Source: Melanocharis versteri
Taxonomy: Eukaryota > Chordata > Aves > Passeriformes > Melanocharitidae
Length of the DNA stretch: 64,000 bases
Reading direction: 5' to 3'
Assembly: GCA_013397845.1 (NCBI GenBank)
Contig: VZTG01000491.1
Span: 947,220 to 1,011,219, forward strand
A program made the position numbers and the translations under genes. A model generated the notes under the pieces. It did not search any database and had not been told where the DNA came from. It saw nothing but the letters and a program-made list of their open reading frames with translations. This document shows positions 48,001 through 63,200 of the stretch, piece by piece (positions within the stretch are counted from its first letter, which is position 1; every line of letters starts with the position of its first letter).

Positions 48001-51000
48001 GAATCTCCCTTAAGTTCTCAGATGTTCATCATTTAACCTCTTCTACCAAAGATGCCGTTTCAAGTTTTAAAATACTCTATGTCCCAGTTCACAAAAGGTA
48101 CATTTGCTAAATAATTGTACAGCTACAGATATGTCCTAGTAATTTATAGGACACATGACGCCATAAAAATTGAGCCAAGAAATGGTTTTCATAGAGGGTT
48201 TTACCCAGAACATTAACTGGTAGAGGTATTTCCAGTTCCCTGCCTTGGCTCTTGGATCATCATCAAAATGAACGAAGATTTGCTAGACAAGCATTTTGAT
48301 CAAGTTCACAGTCAGTTAAGTGGCCATTTTTTCAGTGAAATTGTAAAATTTGCACCAGTGAGGAAGGCAGCCCTTTGAGTGCCTTCTCTTCCAGTGTACA
48401 AATTCAGCTCATCTCCAAAAATACTGTTATGCCTTGTGGTGTTTCAGACATTTTCATAAAAATCAGTGAGAAGCCATAAAACAATCTCTCTTTACAAATT
48501 AATGATGATACTAATTCAACCAGATTAATATTGTACTAACTTGTAACAGTGCACAGAAATCTGGTTTACATCACATCTTTCTGACGGACTGCATTCCAAA
48601 ATAATTTTGGTGCCAGCTCTCACATTCCCAAAAGCGTTTTAAAAAACCACCTTGCAACCATCTGTAGAGGTCTCTTAGCTTGCATCCACTACTTGAACAC
48701 TGACTCTCTGGGAATTCTGGGCTAGCATTCAAGATCAGTACCCTGGCATCTGCACAGGGCAGTGCAGAAGTGTGAAATCTTTGGGACTCAAAACTCCACC
48801 AGAAACATCTTCTGATCACGCTTCATTTATATGAAAGTCAGTCAAACCGCTCCTGCAGTTGTGTTTCTCATGAGCAGCAGCTGAATTGCTTGCACAAAGC
48901 AATTTGCCTGCTGCACTAAAACAATTGCCTCTGCATTGCTCCAGTGTGCTGGGGCAGCAAGGACAGAGATTTATGCCAGGACTCACAAACAATACTGCCC
49001 TTGTACCCTCTCTGTTTTAGCGTGGGACTTCCTTGCAGGGAGTGGGGAGTGCTTACCAACAATACAACTTTTCTTCAACAGAATAATGTTGTAGATTCAT
49101 TTCTCTCGTAATTTTGAAGTATTCTGTACACATATTTGATCTTTTCTACTTTTTAACAGACCCCATCAGGGAGGCCTAGCAGCCATTACTGCAGAAACAG
49201 AAGGGAAAGAGAAAGCTGCCTACGAACACCAGTCGCCACACAGATGAGCAGGACGCAATGCAGTATCTGCTCAAGCAGAAACTGCTTGAACCCAGGGAAA
49301 AAAGTTAAGAGGAAATTATCCTTTAGATGTTCACATCATTGTTAGCAGAAGAAAGAGGAAGAACCTGCTTTATATCTACCAATTTAGTGGGGTATGTGAA
49401 AAATGTCAGTGTTTTCAAGAAGCCTAACAAGAACATGGAGGTCGTACCTGTGAAAGGTCTCAAAGCTCTGAATTAAAATTCACCTCTTTGGTCTATGAAC
49501 ATCAAATGCTTCACCTACCAGCCCCAGGGCAAAGCCCACTGGCTTCACACTATTTCACAACATCTACATCCTCAGCAAAAGCACAGGATCCTCTATACCA
49601 TCAGAGCAATTTCAGCCCAAGGCTCTCATTCAGCTCAACGTAACTTGATTTAGGTGAAGCACAGAGGAACCTTATCAATTGTAATCTGATGTTTCACAGC
49701 TTACAAACATCTATCTCCCTTCTTACATGCTGAACTGGACACCTAATAGGGCCACAAAATTAGTATTTCCTTGTCAAACTTATATAAAACCCCCTCACAA
49801 GATAATCTAGTATCTTCAAAGTGGCATTATCACCCATGATTAGAGCTGAAAACTTGCAGAAGAAAAGCTGTCATACAGCATAATTTAAAAAAGAAATTAA
49901 AAATCATGTCACTGTTTTCTTACCCACTAATTCTTCCAGGCCACCGAAGCATGTCTTTAACTTTCAGTGGGTTATTGATGGGTTTAAGGCAGTGTAATAA
50001 ATCAATTAACCATTTCTGTGGCTTCCAGTAGAAGCAATACTGGAACTCTTTGGTCCACATAGGCCCCAGACACTACATATCAGTGAAGCTCTGTAGTATG
50101 GAATTATATTTACACATTTACTGCAAAGAAGCGTTTGCTTCACCCTCACTGTAGGATAAAGTGTTCAGGAAAAGAAAGCAAAAATCCTTGTGGAGACATG
50201 TACACACTCACTTTGGAGAAGACAATCCTTCAGTATGAACAAAATGAGCTAGATAAACATCTCTTCACACTCCAGTAAGTTATGAGCCTCCTCCACATCA
50301 AAGACAACACACAACAGCTGAGTCATACGCAGTATTTACAGGATGTCCACTTGTTCAGTAGAAATGGTCCTACAGAACCTAAATATCTTCAGCCTGAGAG
50401 AGAACTGCAGACAATCCTCTGATACTGCCACAGTGAACACACAAGATCCAGACACTCATGGACTTGTGACCTTTATCACAGCCCATCACAGGCTGCTCAC
50501 CAGCGTGTGGACAACCTTATTTATGGCACCATCAAAACACTGCAAGATATCCCCTGTCTGAGAGCTTGGAGACCAGCATACCTGAACCATCAAATACCTC
50601 AGCAGTCCTCACATGGTGCTCATTTTGCTCCAGCAAGACATACAAATCAGGGTTATCCTCAACCTGCCTTGGATTTAGTTCTGACACAGGTATGGGTAAC
50701 AGAAAAGGAAATGATGCCATTGTATGAGGAGCCAGTACTCACAGCTGACTACTGGTGATCAGATTATTTCCATGACACAAACAGAAACAGAAAGAGGATT
50801 TTAGCAAAAATGTTTGCTCATGAACCAGAAATCAAAGTGGAGGAGGGAGCAAAGCAGTTGGGAATGATGAGAGATTTTACTTTTCACCACTTCTCTCTTT
50901 TTAATCGTTTCATTGCCTCCCTACTGGATAAATGCAACTTGAGTTCCTGTCTCTACCTGAAAACTGCTTCTTCAATCTTCTCCTTTTGCAAATTTTGGTT

Positions 51001-54000
51001 CAGTCCTGGCACTGTCTCATCTGCCTTTTCCACTCCTCCTCTTATAATGCTGCATAAAATCACAGGTTTGCAAAGTTCAAGTCTGGACATGCTACTGGCT
51101 TGCCCCGCATTACCCTGCGTGCCACAGCCTGGGAGGCTTCACCTTGTTAACCCAGTAACAGGTATTTGCATGGAAGCAAGACTTCCTGCAAAACACCACT
51201 TCTGATCTAATTCCCCTTACTGTTGCAATGGAAATTCATCTCAACTTAAATATCCTTTTCTGAACTTACTGCTTTGGATTTGGCTTTAAAACATATTGTG
51301 TTAACAAGGCCCCAGCTTGCTGCACAAACTGAGGTTACAATCTTATTGTTATTCAAAACTGCAGCAATTTTTATGCTTCTAGTGAACAGCATCTAGGTTT
51401 ACTCCAAACTGTTGGTGGAATTGCTGAATAAGACTGTTTCCAAGCTTCTATGAAAAGATCCCTATTTGAAGGAGATTCACTACTGCCAATGGTTCTCAGA
51501 CATTTCTAAGTTTAGGGCTTTTAATACAGGAAGAAGTTGCTGTACAGATAATGTGTTTCTTCCCTAAAAATAAAAAGACTGGGAGATACGAGGCAAAATA
51601 CATGGCAAACATGAAATCTCATTATCTATATACAAACCTTTATCAAACAAAACTAAAAATCTTGACGGAGAGAAAAAGTCAGCTTACTCCTTTCAACAGT
51701 ATATTACACTGACTGAAATAACTACACTTGTACCCTCTTCAGTCTTTATCAATTGTATTCACCTTAAAAATTCCTGTAATATTGTCCCTTACTTGTATCA
51801 GACTAACCATACTAGAGCTACACAGACCATTCCATCCTCGTTTTTCAGTGCTTATCCCTTCTTCACCAGTTTGAATTTATTCCTATATTCCATGATTTTT
51901 AATTAAATTCTCAGGGCAAAAATGTCTAGGAATTTCTGGATCCAACTCTTCGGATTCTTTGGGGCAGGTAACCAGATGGGCTGATTTTTAGCTCAGTTCT
52001 ACTAGGAAAAACATTATCATATTCACACTAAATATTGACTTCAGTGTACTTTATCCTTCTGATTTGATACAACAAGGTTATCCTGCTCTTTTCCAAAGAG
52101 AAATGAAGTATTTATTGGAAACCAAGCTATTTACTGAACAGTTCTGCTTTTTTTTGCATCAATTCTGTCTCCTTTACAGTCTTCATCTGGTACTGGGTCT
52201 CAGTACTTTCTAGTGTCATTCTCCTGGAACATCTAAATTCTTCCGTCAGCCATGGATTTTATTTTTAACTTCCCAGAGAGAACACCCCTGTTGATTTTTC
52301 ATTTATTGAGTGGGAATAGTGCAGGAGATATTCCACAAGGTTTATTTACAAAATCCCATTTAATTTATTCACTTCTAACTTTTTCTTCTCAATCAAGTTT
52401 GCTAAGAAGATTTTTCCCCAGAGTGATGAAATTCAGCATTTCTGAAGTGTCACATCAGCGTGTTAGCCATCCAAACCAAGATATGCCTCTTTTTTGGGAA
52501 GTAGGTCAGGCTCACGGGTCCCTAGGCAACCACTAAATCTCACTCCCTTGATCAATTCATCTGCATCCCTGTTCATGACGTCTGAAATGGGTTCAGCTGG
52601 TATTGTGTGCTGTGGTTTTTGCACTAAAAGATTATTATCTGTTTTTAGCAATGCTAAGTGAGTTATTATTGGCTGCATCAGATCTCTGGCATATTGAATG
52701 GCCCATTTTTAAATATTCCATATCTGCTTTCCTTCTCCTCCCACATACTGCCACACAACAGACTAGTTCCCATTGGTCTCTGGTTTTATTTAATGGATTC
52801 TTTTCCAGACCTTGATTATCAAATTAATCCTTATGCAGTCAAAACTCAGTGAATACGAGTTACTCATCAATTCTTTAGTACTATAACATCCAGCTTCATT
52901 TCTTTTTTTGTGCTCATCCTTTCTAAGAGCCTGGAGGAGCGCACGAGCAGAGAGGGAGCTCACACAGCACACCCCCAGCAAACCGCGTTGCACTACACAC
53001 ATGCACTCCCAGGGCATCTGGAAGTATGAGAAGTAGTGGACAGGCACCATACAGCAAGGCAGGGACCAGAAAGCACAATGACAGAGCTCTGGCTTGGGCC
53101 CATGGAAACCTGCTTCCACTGGGGCTGGTGAGCTCCCTTGCAAGAGCTGCATCGAGTGCTCAAAGCTGGTGTTCAGTCACAGTAGCCTGACCTGGCACCA
53201 GTTCAGCCACTGAAGTATCCCATGAGTTTTATGACCCTCATCAGACAAATAGTTCCCTGAGGGTTCAGCAATACACATTTCTTAAAATCACTGGGAATAT
53301 CAGTTCCCTCCTGCTGGTCTCCCACAGCTCATCAGAGCTATGCACGCTATTTCTCTCTCACGTATTTTGTGTTAGGGGATCAATCTGTTCACTGCAAGCT
53401 GAGCTGTTTGTACACTTGACTTAGTGATAACACCCAATGCAGTAAATTAAATGTTAATTCAATGCCTTTATATCTTCTTCTTGTAATGCCAGACATGCTT
53501 TGCCTTCCAGTTTGCGAGGTACAGGCTGCTGCATGCAGAGAGCTCTGCAGCTCCCTGGAACACTTCCCAGAGTTGTGCTTGGGCTCTACTATTAGGATAA
53601 ATTGTATTGGTTTATAAGGAAACAGCTTGTAAGGTGCTGCATACTTTTCCTCCTTTCTCCTAACAATTATCTTCTTGCTATAGCTCAGAACGAAGATGAA
53701 AATCAGGACAGATTTTCTCAACTACATCTAAAGACATCTTGTGCAAGCAAAAGTAAAAATCTACAAAAGTCCAAACTGCAAACCTAAAATTAAATGATGA
53801 TGGAGAGGCTAAAGTCAGCTACCAAAACATGGATATTATTGTGTAAAGGTGATAATTGTATCACACTCTCTCATACTAATTGTAACTACACCTGTATAAT
53901 TAAAAAGAGATGTAAATATAAAGAAATTAAACATGTGTTTCCTATTGACATGGTCTGTACTTGGATTTAAAACCGGTGAAAAGGAAAAAAAAATATGTGA

Positions 54001-54199
54001 AATGTAAAGGAAAATGAAAACTACATATTTTTCTAAATGTTCTTGCAGATGAGTGATGGACATGAAACAAAATTTTTCTATATTTGATTGAAAAAAATGT
54101 GTCACTTCTGGTTATCTGTCATAAAAGATATGGAGAAGTAAGTGAAAATTTCTTCATACTGGTTAAAACTGGCATTTAGATCCAGGACCTCAGAAGAGA
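42086..54199 (-). other. RBM20: RBM20 intron 1, continued
   Basis: About 12 kb of intron. 42970-43520 is pyrimidine-rich on the plus strand (C/T-rich, purine-rich in the gene's sense), as is 50880-51080. A short GT run lies at about 42588-42599. No gene, RNA gene or clear transposon was recognised. Confidence 0.65.
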
Positions 54200-54262
54200 C
54201 AACCACGATACACCATCAAATCCAACCACTGACTAACCCTGGCCATTGCCTGCCCCAGCACA
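54200..54262 (-). mobile_element. Possible old CR1 scrap
   Basis: CCATCAAATCCAACCACTGA, followed by CTAACCCTGGCC, resembles the region of avian CR1 that reads ATCAAGTCCAACC followed by TAACCC. Only about 40-60 nt are recognisable and neither end is defined. Confidence 0.35.
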
Positions 54263-57200
54263 GCTCATGAAGAGAGGGAACAGCCATTCCACACAAGCAA
54301 TGTCAAGTGACAGCAGTTTTACCTGACACATACTCAGCAAATGCATCAACAACACACGTGAAATAGATGTCGCTTAGATCTCCACTGGGGAAAGCATAAG
54401 AAATATATCTAGATTAACTCCTCACCTCCATGGGATTGCTGCACTAATTGTGGCTTGTGTTAATATCTGCATCTTGCATTAGCAGCAAGCCAACAAGCTT
54501 AGCAATAAAAGGCATTTAGGGAAAGCTGTTTTCATTCCTCCATATCCCACCAGTTCCAGGGACCAGGGGTTTGGGGCCTTGGCTTTGCTGTGTGACTGGT
54601 GTTCACATAGCTGCAGCCTTAAGACCTGCTGGGCATGACGGCCTGCAGACACAGCAGATTTCCATCTGTCTTCATCATCAAGCTGTGGCTGTCAATCCCA
54701 CCAGCTTCACGGGAAACTTTGGTGTTACCAATCAGCTTAGCCTACTGTGCACACGCCACACAGCTATAAACCATAAAATTATTGTTTTTACAAGGGCAGT
54801 GGATTTAAAATTGCGTAAGCCCTTCAACTGAAGAAAGGGGAGGCTATTGCACCAACTTAAATACACATGTAAATGGATGAAACCATGTGAACCCGTGTCT
54901 TTGAACCTTGAACCTACAATATATATATTTATGCACAAAAGAGAAAAGGTATTTTGTATTTCTCACAGACTGATATACACAGGAACTGTCCTTGGAGCAG
55001 CAGTTCACTACATAATCTCTGAAGCCAGCAACGGCAGCAGCATCTTCTATAGATACAGAGACATGACAGGTGGGAGAAGCAGATGAGACAAGATTTCTTT
55101 TAGGTGTACAAAGTTTGTATTTCATTCATGCTATTTCTGAAATGGAATAACATCAGCAAGTAGTCATGAGGCCACAAGTTAGGAAATTACATCATATATT
55201 TGGCAATGACAGCGGGATATAAATAAACGCGAACATCAACCCTTTCACAGAAACAGATGCAAAAAGGGATTCATTTGCCCCTGTGCAATTTGCAGCTTGT
55301 AACATTTATGTGTGGATGTGCAAATTGTTTTTTGCTTCCCAGGAGTCAAGACAGACCTGGCAGAACCAGGCTGCACATTCCCTCATGAAGGGCAGTGCGT
55401 GACTGTTACAAGACGCAGAGCACTGCACAGAACCTAACTCAGTACACCAAAAACGCATAAAAACAAGAATGTATGTAAAGAACCTTTTTCTCTCTCTCCA
55501 TTTCCCCATACAGAGTAGTTATAGAAAGAGAAATGACTCTGAGTGTTAGAATCTACTATGAGTAACTCTTATAAAAAATTCCCTGTAGCCAACCTTACAA
55601 CAGAAACACTCTACCTCCCTTCTTCCCTTTGGGTAATTTTAAACACATTTGCAAGTAGTTCAACACCTAGAGCCAGACCCTGCAAAGATAAAAACACAGG
55701 AATAATTTTATTACCATAACCTGTCTTACAGGTCCTTCTTGGAGCAGATGTGCATACATGCTTCCAGAAAAAGGCATTGTGAATCATATCTGACTTAAAT
55801 TAAATTAACTCTATACAAACTTTTGTTGCTTCTTCTGCTTTTATAAAAAAGACTTAGCCCCCTGGATGAAGGTAGGCATAGATTACTGAGATCCACAGGA
55901 TACTGGACCACACTTGTCCAAAACTACTGGCATCCTATGCTATTAATTAAAAGGGACAGCATGGACTCACTTCTGCCAGGCACTGGAATGAATACAATGT
56001 CAATTTAGCAGCTGCACAGTTTTCAGAATAAGGAATTGTGAGTAGACAAACCTACCTGTCAGGCCAAGCAATTTGATAGCTCTTAATTCATAGTAATGCA
56101 AAAAACCAAAACAACAACCACAAACCAAAACCAAGAAACCTCTTTGAAATACTCTCGGCACTTCTCCACACTGATCTTTAGTAGCTTTCCTTCTTCCTTC
56201 CCACTCCCACCAGGGGATAAGCAACAGCCTCTAGATGTTGTTGAAGAATGATGCAAGTGAATCCCACCCCTTCCACTAACATCCTTGCTTGCATGGGGAT
56301 AGCACTTTCCAATGACATTATAAAACAGATTCTAAGCAAAATACTTCATCATGTCTTACTGCCTGGCAACCACAGCAAAATGTAGAGGTTTTGGTACATA
56401 CTATGTAAATGTATACAGAATTAATTCTTGCTGTTCAGCTCCCCCCATCTTTCAACACTGTAAGAGCTTGAGAAATCACCTCAGTCTGGATTTACTGCAT
56501 TCAAGATTTCTATTGCTGGTCTTGCCTCCCCATAATTAGCCTTAGATATTTCAATCTGCAAAGTCTTTTCTGTATTCAAGAACTCCAATGTGCTTTAGTA
56601 CTTCTGCTTAGTTATGTTTTGCTGTTTTGGACCATCAGCTTTTGAGTGTAATGTACTTTTTACAGGTGAGCAAAAAGAGGGAAGACCGAAATCAAGCAAA
56701 CCTACCTAAAGCAGAACCACAACACTGGCATTTTCTTAAATAAATAAGATTAGCACACATGCTTAACTAGCAGGAGGTGTAAATACATGACTTCAGTAAG
56801 CCTCCCACAAGTTAAATCAACAGTACTCTACAGCAGAGAGGTTCATTGCTCACTTAAACTTAGCTAGCTACTGTTTGAAACAATGTACAGGTTAATTAAC
56901 TGCAAATTCTAGAAATGTGCCAGGAAAGAAGGACTGCTTGTCTCTTCTAAGATTTGTTGCATTTCTTTGTCTTGCAGCTACAATTCATAACTATATGCAG
57001 AAGTCATAAGATTTTTAATCGTTAATTGGAATCATGATCACATAAAAATTACTCTCCTGCAGCATAAAATTAATCTAAACATAGATAAACAATTTCAAGC
57101 AAATGGCAGTCTTGCTGATTGAGATTTTACAGATGTTTCAGGGATATCGCTTCCTTGCTTCTAGCACTGCCATGAGTTTAAGACACAAATCTAAACACAT

Positions 57201-60200
57201 CTTCATAGTGTTGGCCATTGGCCTTCACACATGGCTGCTGTAATCACTCCTCTTCTAAATTTTTCTTATTTTCCATAAGGATTTTACTTATTTTGATCAC
57301 GGCCTCTTACTCATTCTCTCTTGCAGTGCAGATAGTAAAACACAGATGTTATTTAAACACAGAAATCCTTAAAGTAGATTTCACTGGGGTTAGGGGCTAT
57401 TTTTAGCCCAGCTAGCACAGAGATGCGCCAAAGTGTTTAGTAGCTTGAACACAGGTCATAAAGTCTGCATTTGTCGTTACCAAAGACCACCTGCAGTTTA
57501 GATAATTTATGATCAGTGACAACTGTGTATTACTCTCCAACAGGCAAATACATTTAACCCTTCTCTATCAGCCATAAACCTCTTGAATGGACACTGCAGC
57601 AGTGACCTCTGTGGTCTCTCTCAAGTGTGTCTTTCATCCTTGTGCCTGTGGAAACATACAGGGGACTTGCTGCCCTCAGACTTACAGGCTTTCCATGCTG
57701 CTCAGATCATCAAAAGGGAAGTCCCAATCGGACAGGCAGGGCCAAAATCCCTCAGGAAAACAAATCTAAAATCTGACTTTCAAAACAGAATGATAACTCC
57801 ATTCCTCACCAGCTCCAGTTCACCGTACAAATTATTCTGGCTGAATTCTCATTTGTTATTTGGGTGAACACAAGTCTTCTTGCAATTAATGTCCATGAGA
57901 ACCCAAGCTTAATCTGTATCACTTGTCACGCCACGATGAATACTAACACTAATAATTTTACACAGTGAATTATTATCTACCATGTAAATAACAACCATGA
58001 CCTCCTCAACGTCATTCCTTAGTATGCTCAGAGCAATTAAAAACAACTATGCTGATGTTATTCCAAACTTCGATGAAGCCAAGAGAAAAAATTCTATTTA
58101 TTTCCAAAATTAATAAATTCTTTTAAGTATATACTCCTGGCTTTAAAAATGTTGCCTCTGACTCTGAGTACTTAATTCATTTGCAATCAAAATATTCTTT
58201 GTAAAAGTACCGGGCAAGACAACCCAGGCAGGTCTCCTGGGGTTTCCTGCCAGACCACTACAGTTTGCAAGGTTGGGCTCCTGCTTCTCCACCATCAACC
58301 ACCAACCTGGCAAGCCCTGGGAGAGCTGGCCTTGGACAGGGCTTTTGGGGCTGGTCTGCTGGATCGTAGCAAGGTGCCGGGCAGTGCATGACTGGATTTT
58401 GCATTTGTGGAGGCAGGAACTTGAAGCACTGGCTCCACTCCTGGCTCCATGCCAGGCTGGATGCCCTGGGAACTCAGGCACATGCTGCTGAAACCACCAG
58501 GAACTCCCGCTTCTCTGTAAAGAGCTCCTCCAGCTCAGCCTCCGGAGCAAAGGGCCAAAGCGACTCAAAGATCTCAGTTGCAATGCAGCACCAGATTCAG
58601 AGTCAGTGCCTCTCTCAAGCAGGATGCTCCTATTTGGTTCATTTGAGAGTTAAAAATTAACCAGTCAGAAATTTTATATCTTAAATGCTTGCAAGAAGCA
58701 GCCCATTAGTTAAGATCATACGATACTTGCTGTGTTTTTTCATAGAGGGACACTGCTTTAAAAAGCAAGCTGACACATTCTACACTGGCTTTATCTTCTA
58801 AATGATTTCACATTCTGTGCCAAAGTCAGCACATTATAATAATCTTGCCCTGGAATGGAATGTGGGAGAAATTATTTATTACAAATATTCACATACATAT
58901 GTACTTCTCAAAATAATCTGATGTTTGCTCATAGTAGTGACTGGAACAATAAATAGATTAACAACTTATTATCTCTCTCTTCTGTGAAGATTATAGTTCT
59001 CTGCTCCTTGGCAAACACTTCGGATTGTGCAACAACATTACATTTCATTATGCTTCACTGTCACATACTTTAGTGCTATGAATCTCCTGTGTGAGGTGTC
59101 AATTCTGCCAAAAAAAATCTTTGAAGTGAATTAAATTTTAGGTTGTTTCATTCAATTGCTTATTGGTGCTGTTAAATATCTTCAAAACCCATGTTCCTGA
59201 AAATGCAGCTTGAACCGCAGATAACTTTGAAAAGTAACACTTGTTCATAATTCTTGAATTAGCTTACACTGCTGAGCCACATGGAGCCCAAACTTCAGCC
59301 TGGTTGCACAAGTGATTTAGAAAAATACACACAACTGAAATTAAGGATGCCAGATTTACCACCGGGATATTCTGCTGCATTTCCACTGATCTCCATAGCA
59401 TTGGTTAATAGCGAAGGTCACTTTGCATTCCAGCACGCTTGAACAACCCCCTGAAGAGCAATGCCTGGGGCTCTGGAGAGCTTCTGAGGACTAACAGAGC
59501 AGAGGGGAGGTGAACAAGGACAAGATGTCACTTGAGGAATGCCTTCATAAACAATCAGGGAAACTCTAGAAAGAGATTGAGTTCTAACAGGTTTTCAGAG
59601 ATCTGATTCATCAAGAGAAAAAACAGGGCACTTGGTGTTAATTTTGTTAGAACTTACTGATTGCCACAACTATTTAATCAGCATACTTAATGTTATTCAT
59701 TACGGTAAATACTCACTTGCTGATGAACAAACCTTCTGTCGCATTTGTCAGCAATAATCAGTTCTTCAGAGGAAGGCTAAAAGCCTCACAGCCCTCTGAT
59801 GAACATGCTAAAAAATACACCAAGATAACCAACAGTAAGGAATTGAAATTGGCTGTTTAAGGATTATGTTAAACGGGCTGATGTACATCTCCTCAGACTC
59901 TCATGACGTCTGAGAGATTAAAAGCCCTTTTGGCAGTGTGACCTTTGCATGTGTAGGGTAATCTATATCTCCTGCACATAGATCCCTGCCTCTCTTGTCC
60001 CCCCAAACTCATTTTCAAGCTTTCAGTTTTGCTCAGCTAAAGAGAAAGGGGGTTCAACACTATGCAGGTGAACATGCACAGCTCCTGCTGCTTTTGAGGT
60101 AGGATCAGAAAAATAGTGCTACTCCCACATATTCATATAAAAAAAAAAGCAGCAAAACTTGAAAGAAAAACTACGGTAGAGGGATGATGTATTTTGGGAA

Positions 60201-63200
60201 ACAAAACATCAGATGATCCCCAAATTTAGAATGTTTATCCCATTGCACAATGAGGCCCCAAATTTCAGGACAGCCCAACAAAGCTGCTACAAACCCAGGA
60301 GAATGGAATTCTCCAGCTCAAGTGCAGCAGACCTAAGGGTCTGATATAATGTACAGGGATTAAGCAGTGGCTTTACAATATTCTTTCTGAAGATCAGTGT
60401 AAGATTTCGTTCTTAGATAATGTAATTAGGTCTAGAGTCAGCCCCATTTCTTCTAGTCATCCATACCTTTATGCACTGTCATTAATATATTTCTAATTTT
60501 CTGATTCCTAGGGAAGAGATCCCATTAGGATTTGGCGTACCACCTTCTTCTCACACAATCTCATTGTATAACTTACTGGCAAATATATCCACCAGGGAAT
60601 GAAACACAGAATTTATCTGATGTTCCTACATTACTGCCTTGGAGAAGATGCTCCAGTACAGAAGATTTTTAGATTATCAAGGTGGGGTAAGAGGAACGTC
60701 GTGGCTTCTGGAGTCTGTGTAGGTACATTTATCAGAAAGACAGCTGGTATAAGACTGCTTTGTTCTCATCCTCTGATGCAACAAAAAGTACTTTAAAAAT
60801 GTTTTTAAGTAATTAAATAGAAGGTTATTTCCAAAATACAACAGACTGAGGAATTCCTCCCGCCAGCTCATGAGTTTGTTTTCTTGATGCTGAAATAGAT
60901 TCAGTAACACAGTATAATCCTTCCTCTCAGTCTCCACATATGTCAGTGGATATTTCCATTAGGGACACAGCTTACAAGGCACTCAGACAAGAGGCTAGAA
61001 CTATGGCTTACTGCCTGAACAAAACATTAGGCTGTTCTTCAGTCTGTTTTCTCGAGGTCAAGAAAACTTCTTCCCTACTCTGGTAGGATGGAAACATCTG
61101 GGGTATCTCACTTTGACAAGTCACAGAACAATTAAACACTTAAGAAGAAAAGTAATCCATCAGCTCGTGGCATAAAAGAGATTCACATTTTGTATCTCAA
61201 AATGCAATGGTGGCAGAAAGTTTTGCAAACATTAATGAAACTTCAGATTGCAATCCTGTGGTTGTGAACAAGAAATTGTACCTTTTATCTAACAACAAAT
61301 AAACGCAACTCATGCAGGAAAGGAAAAAAGTTTTACACGAGAAAATAAGCAGCAAGGGGAATTAGTCTGTAAAACTTCATTCCTAAGATACTTATATATC
61401 TGGCACAGGTCAAGCACTAGAAAAGGCGCATGAAGGAGACAGGTTGTGATGGGGATCCGTGTCGCCACAGCTCTGGAATGCTGCAGTGTATGTTTAAAGA
61501 AAGCTTTTCTGAGAATTGCAGGATCCACATGGCACGCTGCACACATGGTGCATAGTATGGCATTAACTGAGGAGAGGATCTGAACAAGGAAAACATCTGT
61601 ATCTTCTCCTTTTTACACGGCTACAATGTCTCCTTCACAAGGAATTAGGTGCCCCATCTGCATGCGAGCTAGCACTGGCCAACACAAAATTTTCCTCTGG
61701 AAAGGATTTTTTTCTAAGGACAAAAGCTGTTTTGAGAGTTAAACTTGAAGCTATTCTGCTCACAATGTACTTCAGTAACATTTTTTTTTAAATCAGCTCT
61801 CATACAGTTTTCCTGAGTTTCAGCTTATTACGGTAATAGCTGCGTTTTTTCAATGAGATTTCAGTGTTGAAAAGCCACAAGCAGGTGAACAAAACTGATC
61901 ACATATATAAGCACCACGAGAGACCTGACAAAAATAACATTTAACCAGTGAGGAGGCGCCCACAGGCCGTATGCATGTGGGTTTACCCATTTCACTGTGC
62001 ATGACTTGGCTGTGTAATACATATTTTACATCAGCTTCTGCCCTGACTTTGTTCACATCAGACCCTTGTAAGAAGATCGACAAGCTCTCAGGAAGATATG
62101 ATATTACTGACACAACAGAACACACATAAGCCACGGCTTAATTCAGCAGTGTCCTTAGGTGGCCACCTTTTCCTAGAGTATTTCCAGCTTCCACAAAAAA
62201 TTTCTGGAAAGCAAGAGAGCAATATTTAAAAGTCAGCAACCGTTTAACTTGAGTCTTACACTATTTACATCTATTTATCTTTTTTTCCTTGTAAGGTTTC
62301 CATGTGACAGGAGAGTAATTTGCAACTGATAGCACTGAGACGCATGACTTTGCATACATTACCCACTATGGTGCAGCATAGAGATATTTCAAGATAGCTT
62401 AAAATAAACTGGCTTGAGCACAAGAAATGGGTTGAGATGTAACAACACAGAGTTCTGCCCATAGCTTCTTCCATCCCAACAAGGACCAAAAGCAACTGGC
62501 ATGGCTTGCAGATACATTAGGCTTGGATCAGTGCCCACCTCTGCTGCTCCTACCCCATTTTGAACAGGCATTTTATTCAATTTTAACAGCACTTCAGCAG
62601 AGAAAGTTTAGGCTCCTGCTAACCAAGTCCTCAGTGCACAGCCACTTGTCACCAGCCCTTGCAGCAACACCCACATCAACATCAAACAGGCAAACTAGCT
62701 GTGCCGCATGCCACAACAGCAGCTGTGGCATCTGCAGAGAGCAGGAGCCTAAACCCCTCCCTCAGAAGCCTATGGAGACCCTGGAGACCCTGCACTGGAA
62801 CAACCACCGTGGTATCCTGCCCTGCTGCCACACTGCGCAGGGGTCAATACAAAAGTAAGGAATAAAGCTTTCATGCACCTCAGAGGTGATTTACAATGAG
62901 TGGAGAAGGATAAATGGGAGAGGAAAAGGTATTTTCCTCCAAATTTGTATGGCACATGGAATTTCCTACTTAGCACACCAGGTCCTTTCAGGATATAAAA
63001 ATAGTAGTGACTGAAAAAATAACAAGATGATTACATAAGAATCAAAACAAAAATTAGGTCTCTGAGATGCAAAAGTATTTTCAAAACTATTATTAATACT
63101 TTTGAATTAAAAAAAAAAAAGTTTTATAAAATTTTCAATGTCCTCTCGTTTTTGGCCTGAGCAATTATATGTCAAATGTTCCTAAAACTGCAAATATCAA

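Noticed and set aside
57397..57406. Perfect MEF2 consensus CTATTTTTAG (another, CTAAAAATAA, at 51564-51573)
   Set aside because: A site this degenerate is expected several times by chance in 40 kb of AT-rich DNA, and I saw no cluster with other cardiac factor sites.
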